Positions 1 to 8,500 of a DNA stretch of 16,521 bases are shown piece after piece. The stretch's first letter is position 1. Every line of letters starts with the position of its first letter. The translations under genes and the position numbers were made by a program. This DNA comes from CBDUQP01 sp965369385. GTDB taxonomy: Bacteria; Planctomycetota; Phycisphaerae; SM23-33. Where the stretch lies: assembly GCA_965369385.1 (NCBI GenBank), contig CBDUQP010000082.1, positions 1 to 16,521 on the forward strand, in the 5' to 3' direction. Below the pieces are notes generated by a model. That model saw nothing but the letters and a program-made list of their open reading frames with translations, had not been told where the DNA came from and did not search any database.

Positions 1-331
1 GCACATACGTGTCCCCCTCCGCGACCAAAGACGCACTGCCGCACACCACGTGCCACCGCGGTTTGCCTCTTGCCGGTGACAGTATTGCAGATGGGCGAAG
101 AGTTTCCTTCTTCTTATGTTTGCGTTAGGGGCAAAACCGGCCGATGTTCTGAACATATATAATGTGAATCTGGTACCGCATTTGTGATTTGGCGTATTGC
201 GGGCCTGCCAAGGTTTGCTGAGTTTCATGCTGAGTTTTTGTAAGCCCAGTACACAATATGCATGTTTATTGTGTGATTGTGATTGTTAGATGTGTGTTTC
301 CGCGAAATTAGTGAAGAATTTCCTCCGATGC
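1..331. other. Non-coding or undetermined left edge
   Basis: No gene can be supported here. A minus-strand frame stays open from about 124 to the left edge, but it has no ATG start and no ribosome-binding site, so it is not called. A TATAAT hexamer sits at 158-163 without a credible -35 box 16-18 bases upstream. The stretch probably holds the distal 5' region of the acetate kinase gene and the end of an unseen neighbour. Confidence 0.4.
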
Positions 332-360
332 TTGACATAGTCAGGGATTTTGTTTAGTTT
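332..360 (+). promoter_or_regulatory. Candidate sigma70-type promoter of ackA
   Basis: A perfect TTGACA (332-337) is followed by a 17-base spacer and TAGTTT (355-360), which keeps the T, A and final T of the -10 consensus. Transcription would start near 367, giving a leader of about 90 bases before the start at 455. The -35 match is strong and the -10 is weak. Confidence 0.4.
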
Positions 361-454
361 CCTGATTAGTTGCAGGATGGGGAGATCAGCCCGGGAGTTG
401 TCTTTTCAAGCACTGATATTATATCATCAGTGTTTGTTTCTTAGAGAGGTTGTA

Positions 455-1684
455 ATGCGAAATATCTTTGTAGTGAACTGTGGTAGTAGTTCCATCAAGT
501 ATCAGTTGATTGCCATGCCGTCCGAGACGGTGCTGGCAAAGGGTGGACTCGAGCGGGTTGGCACGAGTGAAGGTCTGCTCAATCACACCAGCTATATGAA
601 TGGCGACAAGAAGACCATAAGTTGCAAAGCCGAGGTGAGCGACCACAGTGTAGGCTTGCAAGTTATTTTGGAAGCACTTGTTAGCGGCGAGACCGCCGTT
701 ATAAAGAGTGTTGATGCTATTGTCGGTGTTGGACACCGCGTGGTGCATGGCGGCGAGGATGCTACGGAGTCGGCGGTTATCGACGAAAAGTTGATAGCAA
801 TTATAGAGAAGAACGCGATTCTTGCACCTTTGCACAACCCGGCGAATGTCTTGGGCATACGCGGCGCGATGGAGGCTATACCTCATGCCCCGCACGTTGC
901 TGTTTTCGATACTGCCTTCCTTTCTACCCTTCCCGAGCAAGCGTATCGCTACGCAGTTCCTGCCGAGTGGTATCGCAAGTACAACGTACGCCGGTACGGA
1001 TTCCACGGCACAAGCCACCGCTATGTGACGCTAAGAGCCGCATCGATATTGGGTAAGGATCCGGCCGACGTTAACATAATTACCGCTCACATGGGCAATG
1101 GTTGCTCGATGACTGCCATCGCTGGTGGTGTGGCGATCGATCACTCGATGGGCATGACCCCGCTTGAGGGGCTCATGATGGGCACCCGCAGCGGAGATGT
1201 GGACCCGGCTATTATACCCTATATGATGAGGGCAGCGGGACTTACGGCAGATCAGGTGGATAAGGCTCTGAACAAGGAATCGGGTTTGCTTGGTGTAAGC
1301 GAATTGTGCAATGATATGCGTGATTTGCTGGCGTTTGCGAAAGAGGGGGACGAGAAGGCTCGCCTTGCCACCGAGATGTTTGCATATCGTGTGGTCAAGT
1401 ATATAGGTGCTTATGCGGCGGTCGTACCGAATCTTGATGCGATAGTATTTACTGGTGGTATCGGTGAAAACTCGGTGGAGATTCGCGAGTCGATCTGTAA
1501 GCAGCTCGCGCATTTTGGCGTCGAATACGATAATGATCGCAACATGGAGTTTATAAAGGGCAATTGTGGGCCCATTACCTCCGATGATTCCAAGCTGCCG
1601 GTGTGGATTGTGCCCACAAACGAGGAAGTGATGATCGCGCGGGACACGGTGCGATTGGTAAAACCTTGTGAGGTAGTCGGGTAG
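455..1684 (+). CDS. ackA: Acetate kinase
   Basis: Acetate kinase (ASKHA fold) interconverts acetate + ATP and acetyl phosphate + ADP in the cytoplasm; with phosphotransacetylase it makes ATP by substrate-level phosphorylation. The 409-residue product has the usual family length. Visible motifs: N-terminal VVNCGSSSIKY loop (residues 6-16), HRVVHGG (94-100), FDTAF with the catalytic-type Asp (151-155), YGFHGTSH with the phosphate-stabilising His (181-188), HMGNGCS nucleotide loop (212-218), GTRSGDVDP with the conserved Arg (243-251), FTGGIGEN (332-339) and C-terminal TNEEVMIA (388-395). The open frame begins earlier at a TTG (350), but the ATG at 455 has AGAGAGG 5 bases upstream, and residue 1 there falls where the family begins. 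No pta gene is adjacent on the right; one could lie left of the window. Identity is essentially certain. Confidence 0.97.
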   Translation: MRNIFVVNCGSSSIKYQLIAMPSETVLAKGGLERVGTSEGLLNHTSYMNGDKKTISCKAEVSDHSVGLQVILEALVSGETAVIKSVDAIVGVGHRVVHGGEDATESAVIDEKLIAIIEKNAILAPLHNPANVLGIRGAMEAIPHAPHVAVFDTAFLSTLPEQAYRYAVPAEWYRKYNVRRYGFHGTSHRYVTLRAASILGKDPADVNIITAHMGNGCSMTAIAGGVAIDHSMGMTPLEGLMMGTRSGDVDPAIIPYMMRAAGLTADQVDKALNKESGLLGVSELCNDMRDLLAFAKEGDEKARLATEMFAYRVVKYIGAYAAVVPNLDAIVFTGGIGENSVEIRESICKQLAHFGVEYDNDRNMEFIKGNCGPITSDDSKLPVWIVPTNEEVMIARDTVRLVKPCEVVG

Positions 1685-2252
1685 GGTGGCGAGCAGGCGA
1701 CGTTTTGCGTAAGATGTATGCGTGGCGGGAGTGGGCTACGGTTTATGGGTTTATGGGTTTGCGGCGGGCAGGATACTTCGTCAGCCAAGTCGCCCGGCCG
1801 GAAGGTTCTTCGGTGCTTTTGTGCTTTTGTCTGGACTGAGGGGAATCAAATTTCTTACGATAGGCCCATGCTGTCAGGGTATACTATTTATGTCGTCGCT
1901 TTTTTTGTTTTCTGCGACATTCACATCAAGGTAATACTTTAGTTAGGGCATAATGGACGTGTTCGAATATTCGTGTATGCTTGGAGTTTGGCATATGGGC
2001 TGCCGGGCGTAAATATGTTCTAATAGGGCATAGTCGCTTTTTCACTGCGAAAATTCGAATCCGCCAGTATTGTTGGGACTATGCGGTAAAGAACCACTAA
2101 CATGCCGAAGATTCATGGAATCCGGACTTTCGACCCGATAAAGACTGGACGAGACTTTGGTTTTGGTGGATGTTTGGCGTAAACTCGATGATCTGCGAAA
2201 ATCGAATATCGCAATCAAAACGGTTACGGGAACTCTCAGAGGAGTTGTTGGC
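1685..2252. other. Long intergenic gap between ackA and the LysM gene
   Basis: There is no credible gene in these 568 bases: open frames are short and overlapping, with no recognisable product. The gap contains three tandem 8-mers at 1741-1764. A TATACT at 1880-1885 has only a weak TTACGA box 19 bases upstream. Two similar AGGGCATA(A/G)T strings occur near 1945 and 2023. No clear terminator follows ackA and no clear promoter precedes the LysM gene. Confidence 0.4.
1741..1764. repeat. Three tandem 8-base units
   Basis: GTTTATGG occurs at 1741-1748 and 1749-1756, followed by the variant GTTTGCGG at 1757-1764. It is a short microsatellite-like tract in non-coding DNA just after ackA, with no evident function. 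Confidence 0.6.
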
Positions 2253-3467
2253 ATGCGAACTGATGTAAAAATAGGCATCGCCGTTGTTCTGGTATTGGCA
2301 TTGGTAATCGTCTGCTACTATGTCTTGTTTGCCGGCGGCGACTCGCCCCCGACTTCCATACAGACGCCGACTGTCCCTGCCGAACCAGGTGGCATCATAG
2401 CCCAGGATACTCTAGGCATGGATGGTGGCATCGATGATCTTGGGGATATTCCGGGTGACGACGAGGCCGACGAGGACGAAGCGGACATGCCGCCCGTGAG
2501 CGAGCCTCTCACTCCTCGAACGGACTCAACCGAGAGAGACGACGCGACTGCGACGTTGACACCACGAGTCGCAACACCGCCAGACGCCGAGGAGGCTACT
2601 GACGAAGACGATGGCGAGCCAGTTGCCGATCTTGACGCCGATTTTGATGAAGACGACGAAGACGAAGCCTATCCGCGGGAAATATCCCCCTCGGCGGATG
2701 ATGATAATGGACGGCTCGGAACTGAAGCAGTGGCGGTGACGCCCCGCAGTCTGGGTGCGAGGACTCACAAGATTCAAGAAGGCGAGACCCTTGAGATTAT
2801 TGCCCAGAAAGAGTGGGGGCCCGGCAATGGCAGGTACTGGAAGAAGATTCGCGATGCGAATCCCGGATTGTCCCCAACCAATCTGAGGATCGGCAAGATG
2901 ATAGAGATTCCCGCTCTGACGACTACGGAAAGGACGCCGACCGGTTCATATACTGCAGCGGTTGCCGGTTCACCGGGAACTCGAACGTATGTTGTGAAGG
3001 ATGGCGATACACTCTGGGAGATTGCAGACCGCGCGGATGTCTACGGTAACGGTTCGAAGTATACCGAAATCATAAAGGCTAATCCGGGCGTAAATAGCAG
3101 GACGTTGCGTGTCGGACAGAAGCTCAGCATTCCTCCGCTGGCGGCAGTGACGAGGTCCACCGCAGTCGGCGGAAGTGTGGTTATGGTGTCTGGAAAGAAG
3201 TACTACATCGTAAAATCCGGCGACAGCCTATGGAAGATTGCTGCCAGAGAGCTTGGTAACGGCGTGTACCACAAAGCGATTGCAAATCTTAACAAGAGCA
3301 TTGATCCGTCCAATCTGAAAGTCGGACAGAAGCTTCTTATGCCCACTCGCGAAGAAGCCAGCAAGATGATGCCCGCGACGGTAAGGTCGCCTGGCCGTTC
3401 TCGGCCGGCTGCGGATACATCGGACTCGGTGGTTGAATCTGCCGACGATGAGCCAGTTTTTGACTAA
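2253..3467 (+). CDS. Membrane-anchored protein with three LysM domains
   Basis: LysM domains bind N-acetylglucosamine-containing glycans, chiefly peptidoglycan. The 404-residue product has a short cytoplasmic N-terminus, one hydrophobic segment (about residues 9-27), a very acidic low-complexity linker rich in Asp/Glu and Thr/Pro (about 35-150), then three LysM units at about 171-221, 245-295 and 316-364. Each shows the YxVKxGDTLWxIA-type start, a NP/NK turn and the L(R/K)(I/V)GQKLxIP ending; the first unit is more divergent. No catalytic domain is seen, so it is probably a periplasmic wall-binding or scaffold protein tethered to the inner membrane. The frame is open from a TTG at 2157, but the ATG at 2253 has AGAGGAG 8 bases upstream and begins just before the membrane segment. 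A terminator follows. The architecture is clear; the cellular role is unknown. Confidence 0.88.
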   Translation: MRTDVKIGIAVVLVLALVIVCYYVLFAGGDSPPTSIQTPTVPAEPGGIIAQDTLGMDGGIDDLGDIPGDDEADEDEADMPPVSEPLTPRTDSTERDDATATLTPRVATPPDAEEATDEDDGEPVADLDADFDEDDEDEAYPREISPSADDDNGRLGTEAVAVTPRSLGARTHKIQEGETLEIIAQKEWGPGNGRYWKKIRDANPGLSPTNLRIGKMIEIPALTTTERTPTGSYTAAVAGSPGTRTYVVKDGDTLWEIADRADVYGNGSKYTEIIKANPGVNSRTLRVGQKLSIPPLAAVTRSTAVGGSVVMVSGKKYYIVKSGDSLWKIAARELGNGVYHKAIANLNKSIDPSNLKVGQKLLMPTREEASKMMPATVRSPGRSRPAADTSDSVVESADDEPVFD

Positions 3468-3500
3468 TAGGCTGTACATTATTGAAAAGCAAATAAGCAC

Positions 3501-3537
3501 AAAAAATCCTGGCAGCATTTGTTGCCGGGATTTTTTT
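3501..3537 (+). terminator. Rho-independent terminator after the LysM gene
   Basis: ATCCTGGCA (3506-3514) pairs with TGCCGGGAT (3523-3531) with one G-T wobble across an 8-base loop. An A-tract precedes the stem and seven T's follow (3531-3537), so it could act in both directions. It lies 33 bases after the LysM stop codon and separates that gene from the FlgI-like gene. Confidence 0.88.
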
Positions 3538-3590
3538 ATGGTTGGGACATTGGCATATTCCGGTTGGGTGTCTTTGTATGGCGGTTTGAT

Positions 3591-3619
3591 TTGACCGAGA
3601 CGGACGGTTCGGGTACTCT
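3591..3619 (+). promoter_or_regulatory. Candidate promoter of the FlgI-like gene
   Basis: TTGACC (3591-3596), a 17-base spacer and TACTCT (3614-3619) precede the FlgI-like start by about 100 bases. The -35 matches 5 of 6 consensus bases and the -10 only 3 of 6. The terminator just upstream makes an independent promoter necessary, which supports the call. Confidence 0.4.
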
Positions 3620-3717
3620 ATTGCTGTTGCAAGGTTACTACTGCATTGTGCAGGAGATGACTCCCCGAGGTGGTTTGCTTACATTCCGCCGAAACCGTGC
3701 CATCAATGAGGTACGCC

Positions 3718-5445
3718 ATGCCCCGTAATCTCTCTTATTGTGTATTCTGCATGCTGCTGGCCTGCGTGTCTTCCGCGGGATGCGGCGATCTGGAAGATTC
3801 GTCGTCTCAAGACGAGTCATACAGTCCTCCTGTTCACCAGGCGGGTACCGTCTCGGAGTATGCTCGCCTGAATGCCGGTGCCACCGTTTATGTTCGCGGG
3901 TGGGGGCTGGTGGTTGGCCTGGGCGACAATGGATCGCGGCAGATTCCCGCTCACCTCGGCAAGTATTTTCGCAAGTACCTGTATAGGAAGAATATGCCGA
4001 TCTCTCGCGAAAGTGGGATGGGCCCCACGATCACTCGGTTGCTGAGAAGCCGTGATACAGCGATAGTTGAGATTGTCGGGGTTATTCCTCCGGGTGCCCC
4101 TGTTGGCGAGCGTTTTCCCGTTACGGTTAGAGCTCGCTCGCTGGACGTGAAGAGCCTTGAAGGGGGAATGTTGATGCCTTCGGAGTTGCGTCGTGCGGTT
4201 GGGGGCATTACCGATCCCGAGGCGGCAGGATTTGTGCTTGCCGTGGCGGGCGGCGAGGTGTTCGTGAACCCGTTCATCGACGACAAGAACCCCGTCGCGT
4301 CGGCCGCTCAACTGAGAAAAGGCAGGATCATCGGTGGTGGGGTGTTCGTGGACAAACGCCGGAAGATACGCCTTGAACTACTCAGGCCGGACTATGCTCG
4401 TGCGAATATGATGCAGAAACGCATTGAAAGCAGGTTTTCAACCGAAGGCGGAGTAAAGGTTGCCAACGCTGTAAACTCTTCTAGAATAGACATTACCGTT
4501 CCCGGAAAATGGAAACGTGATTACTTTCACTTCCTGGAACTGGTCAACCATTTGACGCTTCGGACCGGTTCGGGGCGATGGGAGAAGCAGGCCAGCGATG
4601 TCGCCAAGGCCATGCTGCTTCCGGGTGCGAATCACAATCAGTTGGCGTTGGTGTGGGAGGCTATGGGAAGGCAGGCTGTCCCGATAGCTGCCAGGCATTA
4701 TGCCAGTCCGAACAAGTATGCATCCTATTATTCGGCCAGGACGGGGCTGAGACTGGGCGATTTAGCCGGTGCGCCCGAGGTTGTCTTGCGGGTGGCCGAG
4801 ACGGAGGGTCATCCCCTTCAATTGCGTGCCATAAAAGAACTTGGATCGCACAAGCGACTTCGGCGGGCCTCTTTGGTGCTTCGTAGTCTGCTCAGCAGCA
4901 GTAACGAGCAGGTAAGAGTGGCGTCGTATAAGTCGTTACTCCATCTCGGTAGCAGGGGGGCAGTCACCAGCATTCCATTGAGGGATGGAGTTTTCCGGCT
5001 GAATCTTGTTCCGTGCAAGGGCCCGCCCGCTATCTATGCCAGCCAGGTGGTCAGGCCGGAGATCGCCCTGTTCGGGCGGCAAATCAAGATAAACCAGCCG
5101 ATGTTCTTTAGCAGTCCGGGCGGGATTGTGACGATAAACTCAAACAAAGAAACTGGTAAGCTTACGATAATAAGACGGTTACGCAGAAAAGACAGTCCGA
5201 TGTCCAAGGTGCAGGTGAGTCCCGATGTGGCTTCGCTGGTGATCATGCTTGGAGGCAAACCTGATCTGGACAAGAACGGAAATCTGACTGGTTTGGGGCT
5301 TACATACGGCGAGGTGGTGGGTGTTCTCTATCGCATGTGTGAGCAGAAAAGCATCCCCGCGACCTTCGTTCTGGAGAAGGCAACGGAGGTTCAGGGTACC
5401 CCGAGAGGCCGACGAATCGGAAGGCCCAATATGGCGGGGTCTTGA
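3718..5445 (+). CDS. FlgI-like (flagellar P-ring family) lipoprotein with HEAT-like insert
   Basis: The 575-residue product resembles FlgI, the periplasmic P-ring subunit of flagella, in two stretches. Near residues 57-71 it has VRGWGLVVGLGDNGS, matching the family's GYGLVVGL-NGTGD signature. Around 115-185 it has the pattern of FlgI's central region: an IVEIVGVIPPGAPVGERFPV segment, then KSLEGGML, then VLAVAGGEV. Its C-terminus (LTYGEVVGVLY) is also FlgI-like. Between these, about residues 294-414, lie short amphipathic helices resembling HEAT repeats, which FlgI (about 365 residues) lacks. The N-terminus is a signal sequence ending SSAGC, so Cys22 is probably lipidated. The ATG at 3718 was chosen because GAGG lies 6 bases upstream; longer in-frame starts at 3670 (GTG) and 3706 lack this. 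No other flagellar gene is in the window, so a role outside the flagellum is possible. Confidence 0.72.
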   Translation: MPRNLSYCVFCMLLACVSSAGCGDLEDSSSQDESYSPPVHQAGTVSEYARLNAGATVYVRGWGLVVGLGDNGSRQIPAHLGKYFRKYLYRKNMPISRESGMGPTITRLLRSRDTAIVEIVGVIPPGAPVGERFPVTVRARSLDVKSLEGGMLMPSELRRAVGGITDPEAAGFVLAVAGGEVFVNPFIDDKNPVASAAQLRKGRIIGGGVFVDKRRKIRLELLRPDYARANMMQKRIESRFSTEGGVKVANAVNSSRIDITVPGKWKRDYFHFLELVNHLTLRTGSGRWEKQASDVAKAMLLPGANHNQLALVWEAMGRQAVPIAARHYASPNKYASYYSARTGLRLGDLAGAPEVVLRVAETEGHPLQLRAIKELGSHKRLRRASLVLRSLLSSSNEQVRVASYKSLLHLGSRGAVTSIPLRDGVFRLNLVPCKGPPAIYASQVVRPEIALFGRQIKINQPMFFSSPGGIVTINSNKETGKLTIIRRLRRKDSPMSKVQVSPDVASLVIMLGGKPDLDKNGNLTGLGLTYGEVVGVLYRMCEQKSIPATFVLEKATEVQGTPRGRRIGRPNMAGS

Positions 5446-5470
5446 CGTGTTGCTACCCCACAGGTAGTAT
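5442..5470 (+). promoter_or_regulatory. Promoter of smc overlapping the end of the FlgI-like gene
   Basis: TTGACG (5442-5447), a 17-base spacer and TAGTAT (5465-5470) give 5/6 and 4/6 consensus matches with ideal spacing, 38 bases upstream of the smc start. The -35 box overlaps the TGA stop of the preceding gene (5443-5445). The spacer holds an inverted repeat, CTACC (5453-5457) and GGTAG (5463-5467), which runs into the -10 box and could be an operator. Confidence 0.6.
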
Positions 5471-5507
5471 ACTTCACGGAACTTTTGCTGAGTGAGGATA
5501 CCCTGGA

Positions 5508-8500
5508 ATGAAACTCAAGAAACTTATATTGTGCGGCTTCAAGAGCTTTGCCGATCGCACGGAGTTTCACTTTGCCGATGGAGTGAGCTGCATTGTTGGT
5601 CCCAACGGTTGCGGAAAGAGCAACGTTGTGGACGCGATGAAGTGGGTACTCGGCGAGCAGTCAGCAAAGAGCCTGCGTGGTTCGGAGATGATGGACGTTA
5701 TCTTTAACGGTTCATCGGCAAGGCGAGCGTCGGGGTCGGCTGAGGTGACGCTCGTTTTCGATAACTCCGACGGTCTGCTTCAGGTTCCGGGTGATGGCGA
5801 GGGGGATATCTGCGAAACTGTGTCTGTCACGCGTCGTTTATTCCGCAGCGGACAGAGCGGGTACCTCATAAACAAGAAGCCCTCACGCCTGAAGGACATT
5901 CGCGAGATGTTCATGGACACGGGCATGGGGCGTGATGCTTACAGCGTTATCGAGCAGGGACGCGTCGAGCTGTTTCTCCAGGCAAGCCAGGATGACAGGC
6001 GTTCGATCTTCGACGAAGCTGCCGGTATCAGCAAATACAAGGCCCGCAAGAAAGAAGCACTCCGAAAGCTTGAACGTGTTGAGCAGGATTTGCTTCGCGT
6101 GAATGACGTTCTGGCTGAGATTGAAAAACGCCTGCGTTCGATCAAGTACCAGGCGGGCAAGGCCAGGAACTACCAGAACTATTCCGAGCAGCTCAGCGAG
6201 TTGCGATCGCAGTTTTTCCTCGCGCAGTATCATACCTATAACACTCAGCGCACCGAACTCCGCCAGACACTTGACGCGGGCAACGATCAGATGTCGTCCA
6301 TTCACGTAATGATCGAGCAGCTCGAGTTGGCCCATAACGCTACCGAAGCGGAAGCTGCTGACCTGGAACGCACTGCACGCGAGATGCAGGGGCAGATAGC
6401 CGCAATGGGGGCGCAGATCACCGCTGGCGAGCAGCGAGAGGCAATGCTTGCCCAGAAAGCGAGTGAGCTCAAGGAGCGGGTCGTCCTGGTTGCTTCACGC
6501 TGTGAGGAACTGGAGACCAAGACCCAAGCCGTTGTCGCCGAAGCCTTGCAGAGGCAGGGCGAGTTCGAGCAGCTAGAAACCGAAGCTGTTGCCCATCGTG
6601 AGCGATACGAAGAAGCTCGCGAGGAGCACACCGCCGGGGAAATGGAAACCGCTCACCTGCGGGCTCAACTGGAAGAAGACAAAGCCGCCGCCATAGATAT
6701 CATGCGGCAGGTGGCCCAGCATAACAATGTGATCCAGGGCAATCAGATTCGCCAGGAGAACCTGCATGCCCAAGGCGAACGCCTCAGCACTCGTAGCGAG
6801 GAAGTGGGCGAGTCTCTTCGCACGCGACTGGCCGAGCATGCCGAGATGGCAGAAGCGTTTGCCCAGGCCAAGGAGCTTGTGGACGCAACCCAATCGCGGC
6901 TTGACCAGACCCGCGCCAATACGCAGGAACTGAGCGATAGTGAGTTTGAACTCCGCACCGAAATGGCACAGTCGCGTGAGAAACACAGCGCAGTCGATAG
7001 CCGAATGGCGGCCCTTAGTGAGATGCAGGCTCGCCTCGAAGGCGTAGCCGCCGGTGTGAGAAAAGTTCTTAAGGCACGTGACGAAGGCAAACTTGATGCG
7101 ATTCGTGGAATGCTTGGCGACTTCCTGGAGACCGAAGTAGCCAAGGCTCCAATCGTGGAAGCCGCGCTCGCCGGTGCGGATCAGCGGCTGGTTATCGAAA
7201 GCATGGAGCTTTTCGGGCAGACCGAAGCAGAGCTACGAGATGTCCTTGGTGAAAACGGGACAGCCGAGATTATATGCATAGACAGGGCAGCACGATCCAT
7301 CGATCCCACGCAGGACGTTTGTGGCGGTGGCGAGCAGGTTATCGCTCGCGTGATCGACTGGGTAAGCTATGACCAGTGGCTGTCGCCCGCGATGGAAAGT
7401 ATTCTGGGCAGGACGTTCGTCGTGCAGGATATTCGCGCCGCGGTATACGCTGCCGACGCCATGGACCGCGGGTGCAGGTTCGTGACGATGACCGGCGAGG
7501 TGCTTGAAGCTGACGGTAGGGTGAGACTGTCCGCCGCCAAGCAGGGCGCGGGAATCATCACACGCCGGAGCGAACTTGCTGAGCTGGCGACCCAGTCGGC
7601 CGCGCTGGCAGAGCGTATCGGCGAGCTGGAAGGCCAGTGCCGCACCACTCGTGAAGAAATCAAGAATCTGGAGAATATCCAGCAGCAGTTGCGAGCGACT
7701 GTCTACGAAGCCAATACCAAACGTGTTGAGTGCGAAAGTCGCCTGACGCAACTGGGCGAGCAGGTTGAACGTCTGGAGCAGGAATCGCCGGTCATAGCCG
7801 AAGACCTTCGCAATATAGCCGAGGAAATCGAGACCGCCGCACGAGCGGAGCAGGAAGCAGGCGAGAAGGTTTCGCAGCTTGAGCAGTTGAGCGTGCAGAA
7901 CGAGCAGCGAGTTGCCGGCCTGGAAGAGATGATCGGCGCGTCGGCCGGCCGGCAGAGTGAGCTGGCAGAGCGTTTGACCGAGTTGAAAGTAACCATGGCA
8001 TCGGCGGAGCAGAAGAAGCTGTCGCTGCGTGACACGGTCGCTTCGCTGAATCGCCAGAAGTCGCAGATGACGCAGGATCTGGAAAACGGGCGAGGCGAGA
8101 TAGAACTGAATCGCCAGCGAGCCACAGATGCCGAAGATGGCATAGAATCCGCTCGTCAGGAAACCGAGGCGATTGGCGTTCGTCGCCAGGCATTGCAGGT
8201 TGACTCAGTGGACGTGGAAGAGACTCGCTCTGGCCTGCATGAGCGTCTTGGTGCAATCAGGGATCAACTCGCATCGCAGAGGAAGACGCAGGAAGAATCA
8301 ACCGAGTCGGTGAACTCTCTCCGCGTTAAGCTCGGGCAGATTGATACGAATGTCGAGAACCTGATAGCCCGGGCTCGCGACGAGATGGACATGGACATAA
8401 CGCAATGTCTGAATAACTACGAGCACGATGCCCAGCGAGATTGGGATGCCGTCCGAACGCAGATTGACGATCTGCAGCAGAAGATCAAGCGTCTGGGCAA

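Noticed and set aside
1..124. Open minus-strand frame at the left edge
   Set aside because: It has no ATG, no ribosome-binding site and too few codons to judge. Other frames are equally open over the same bases.
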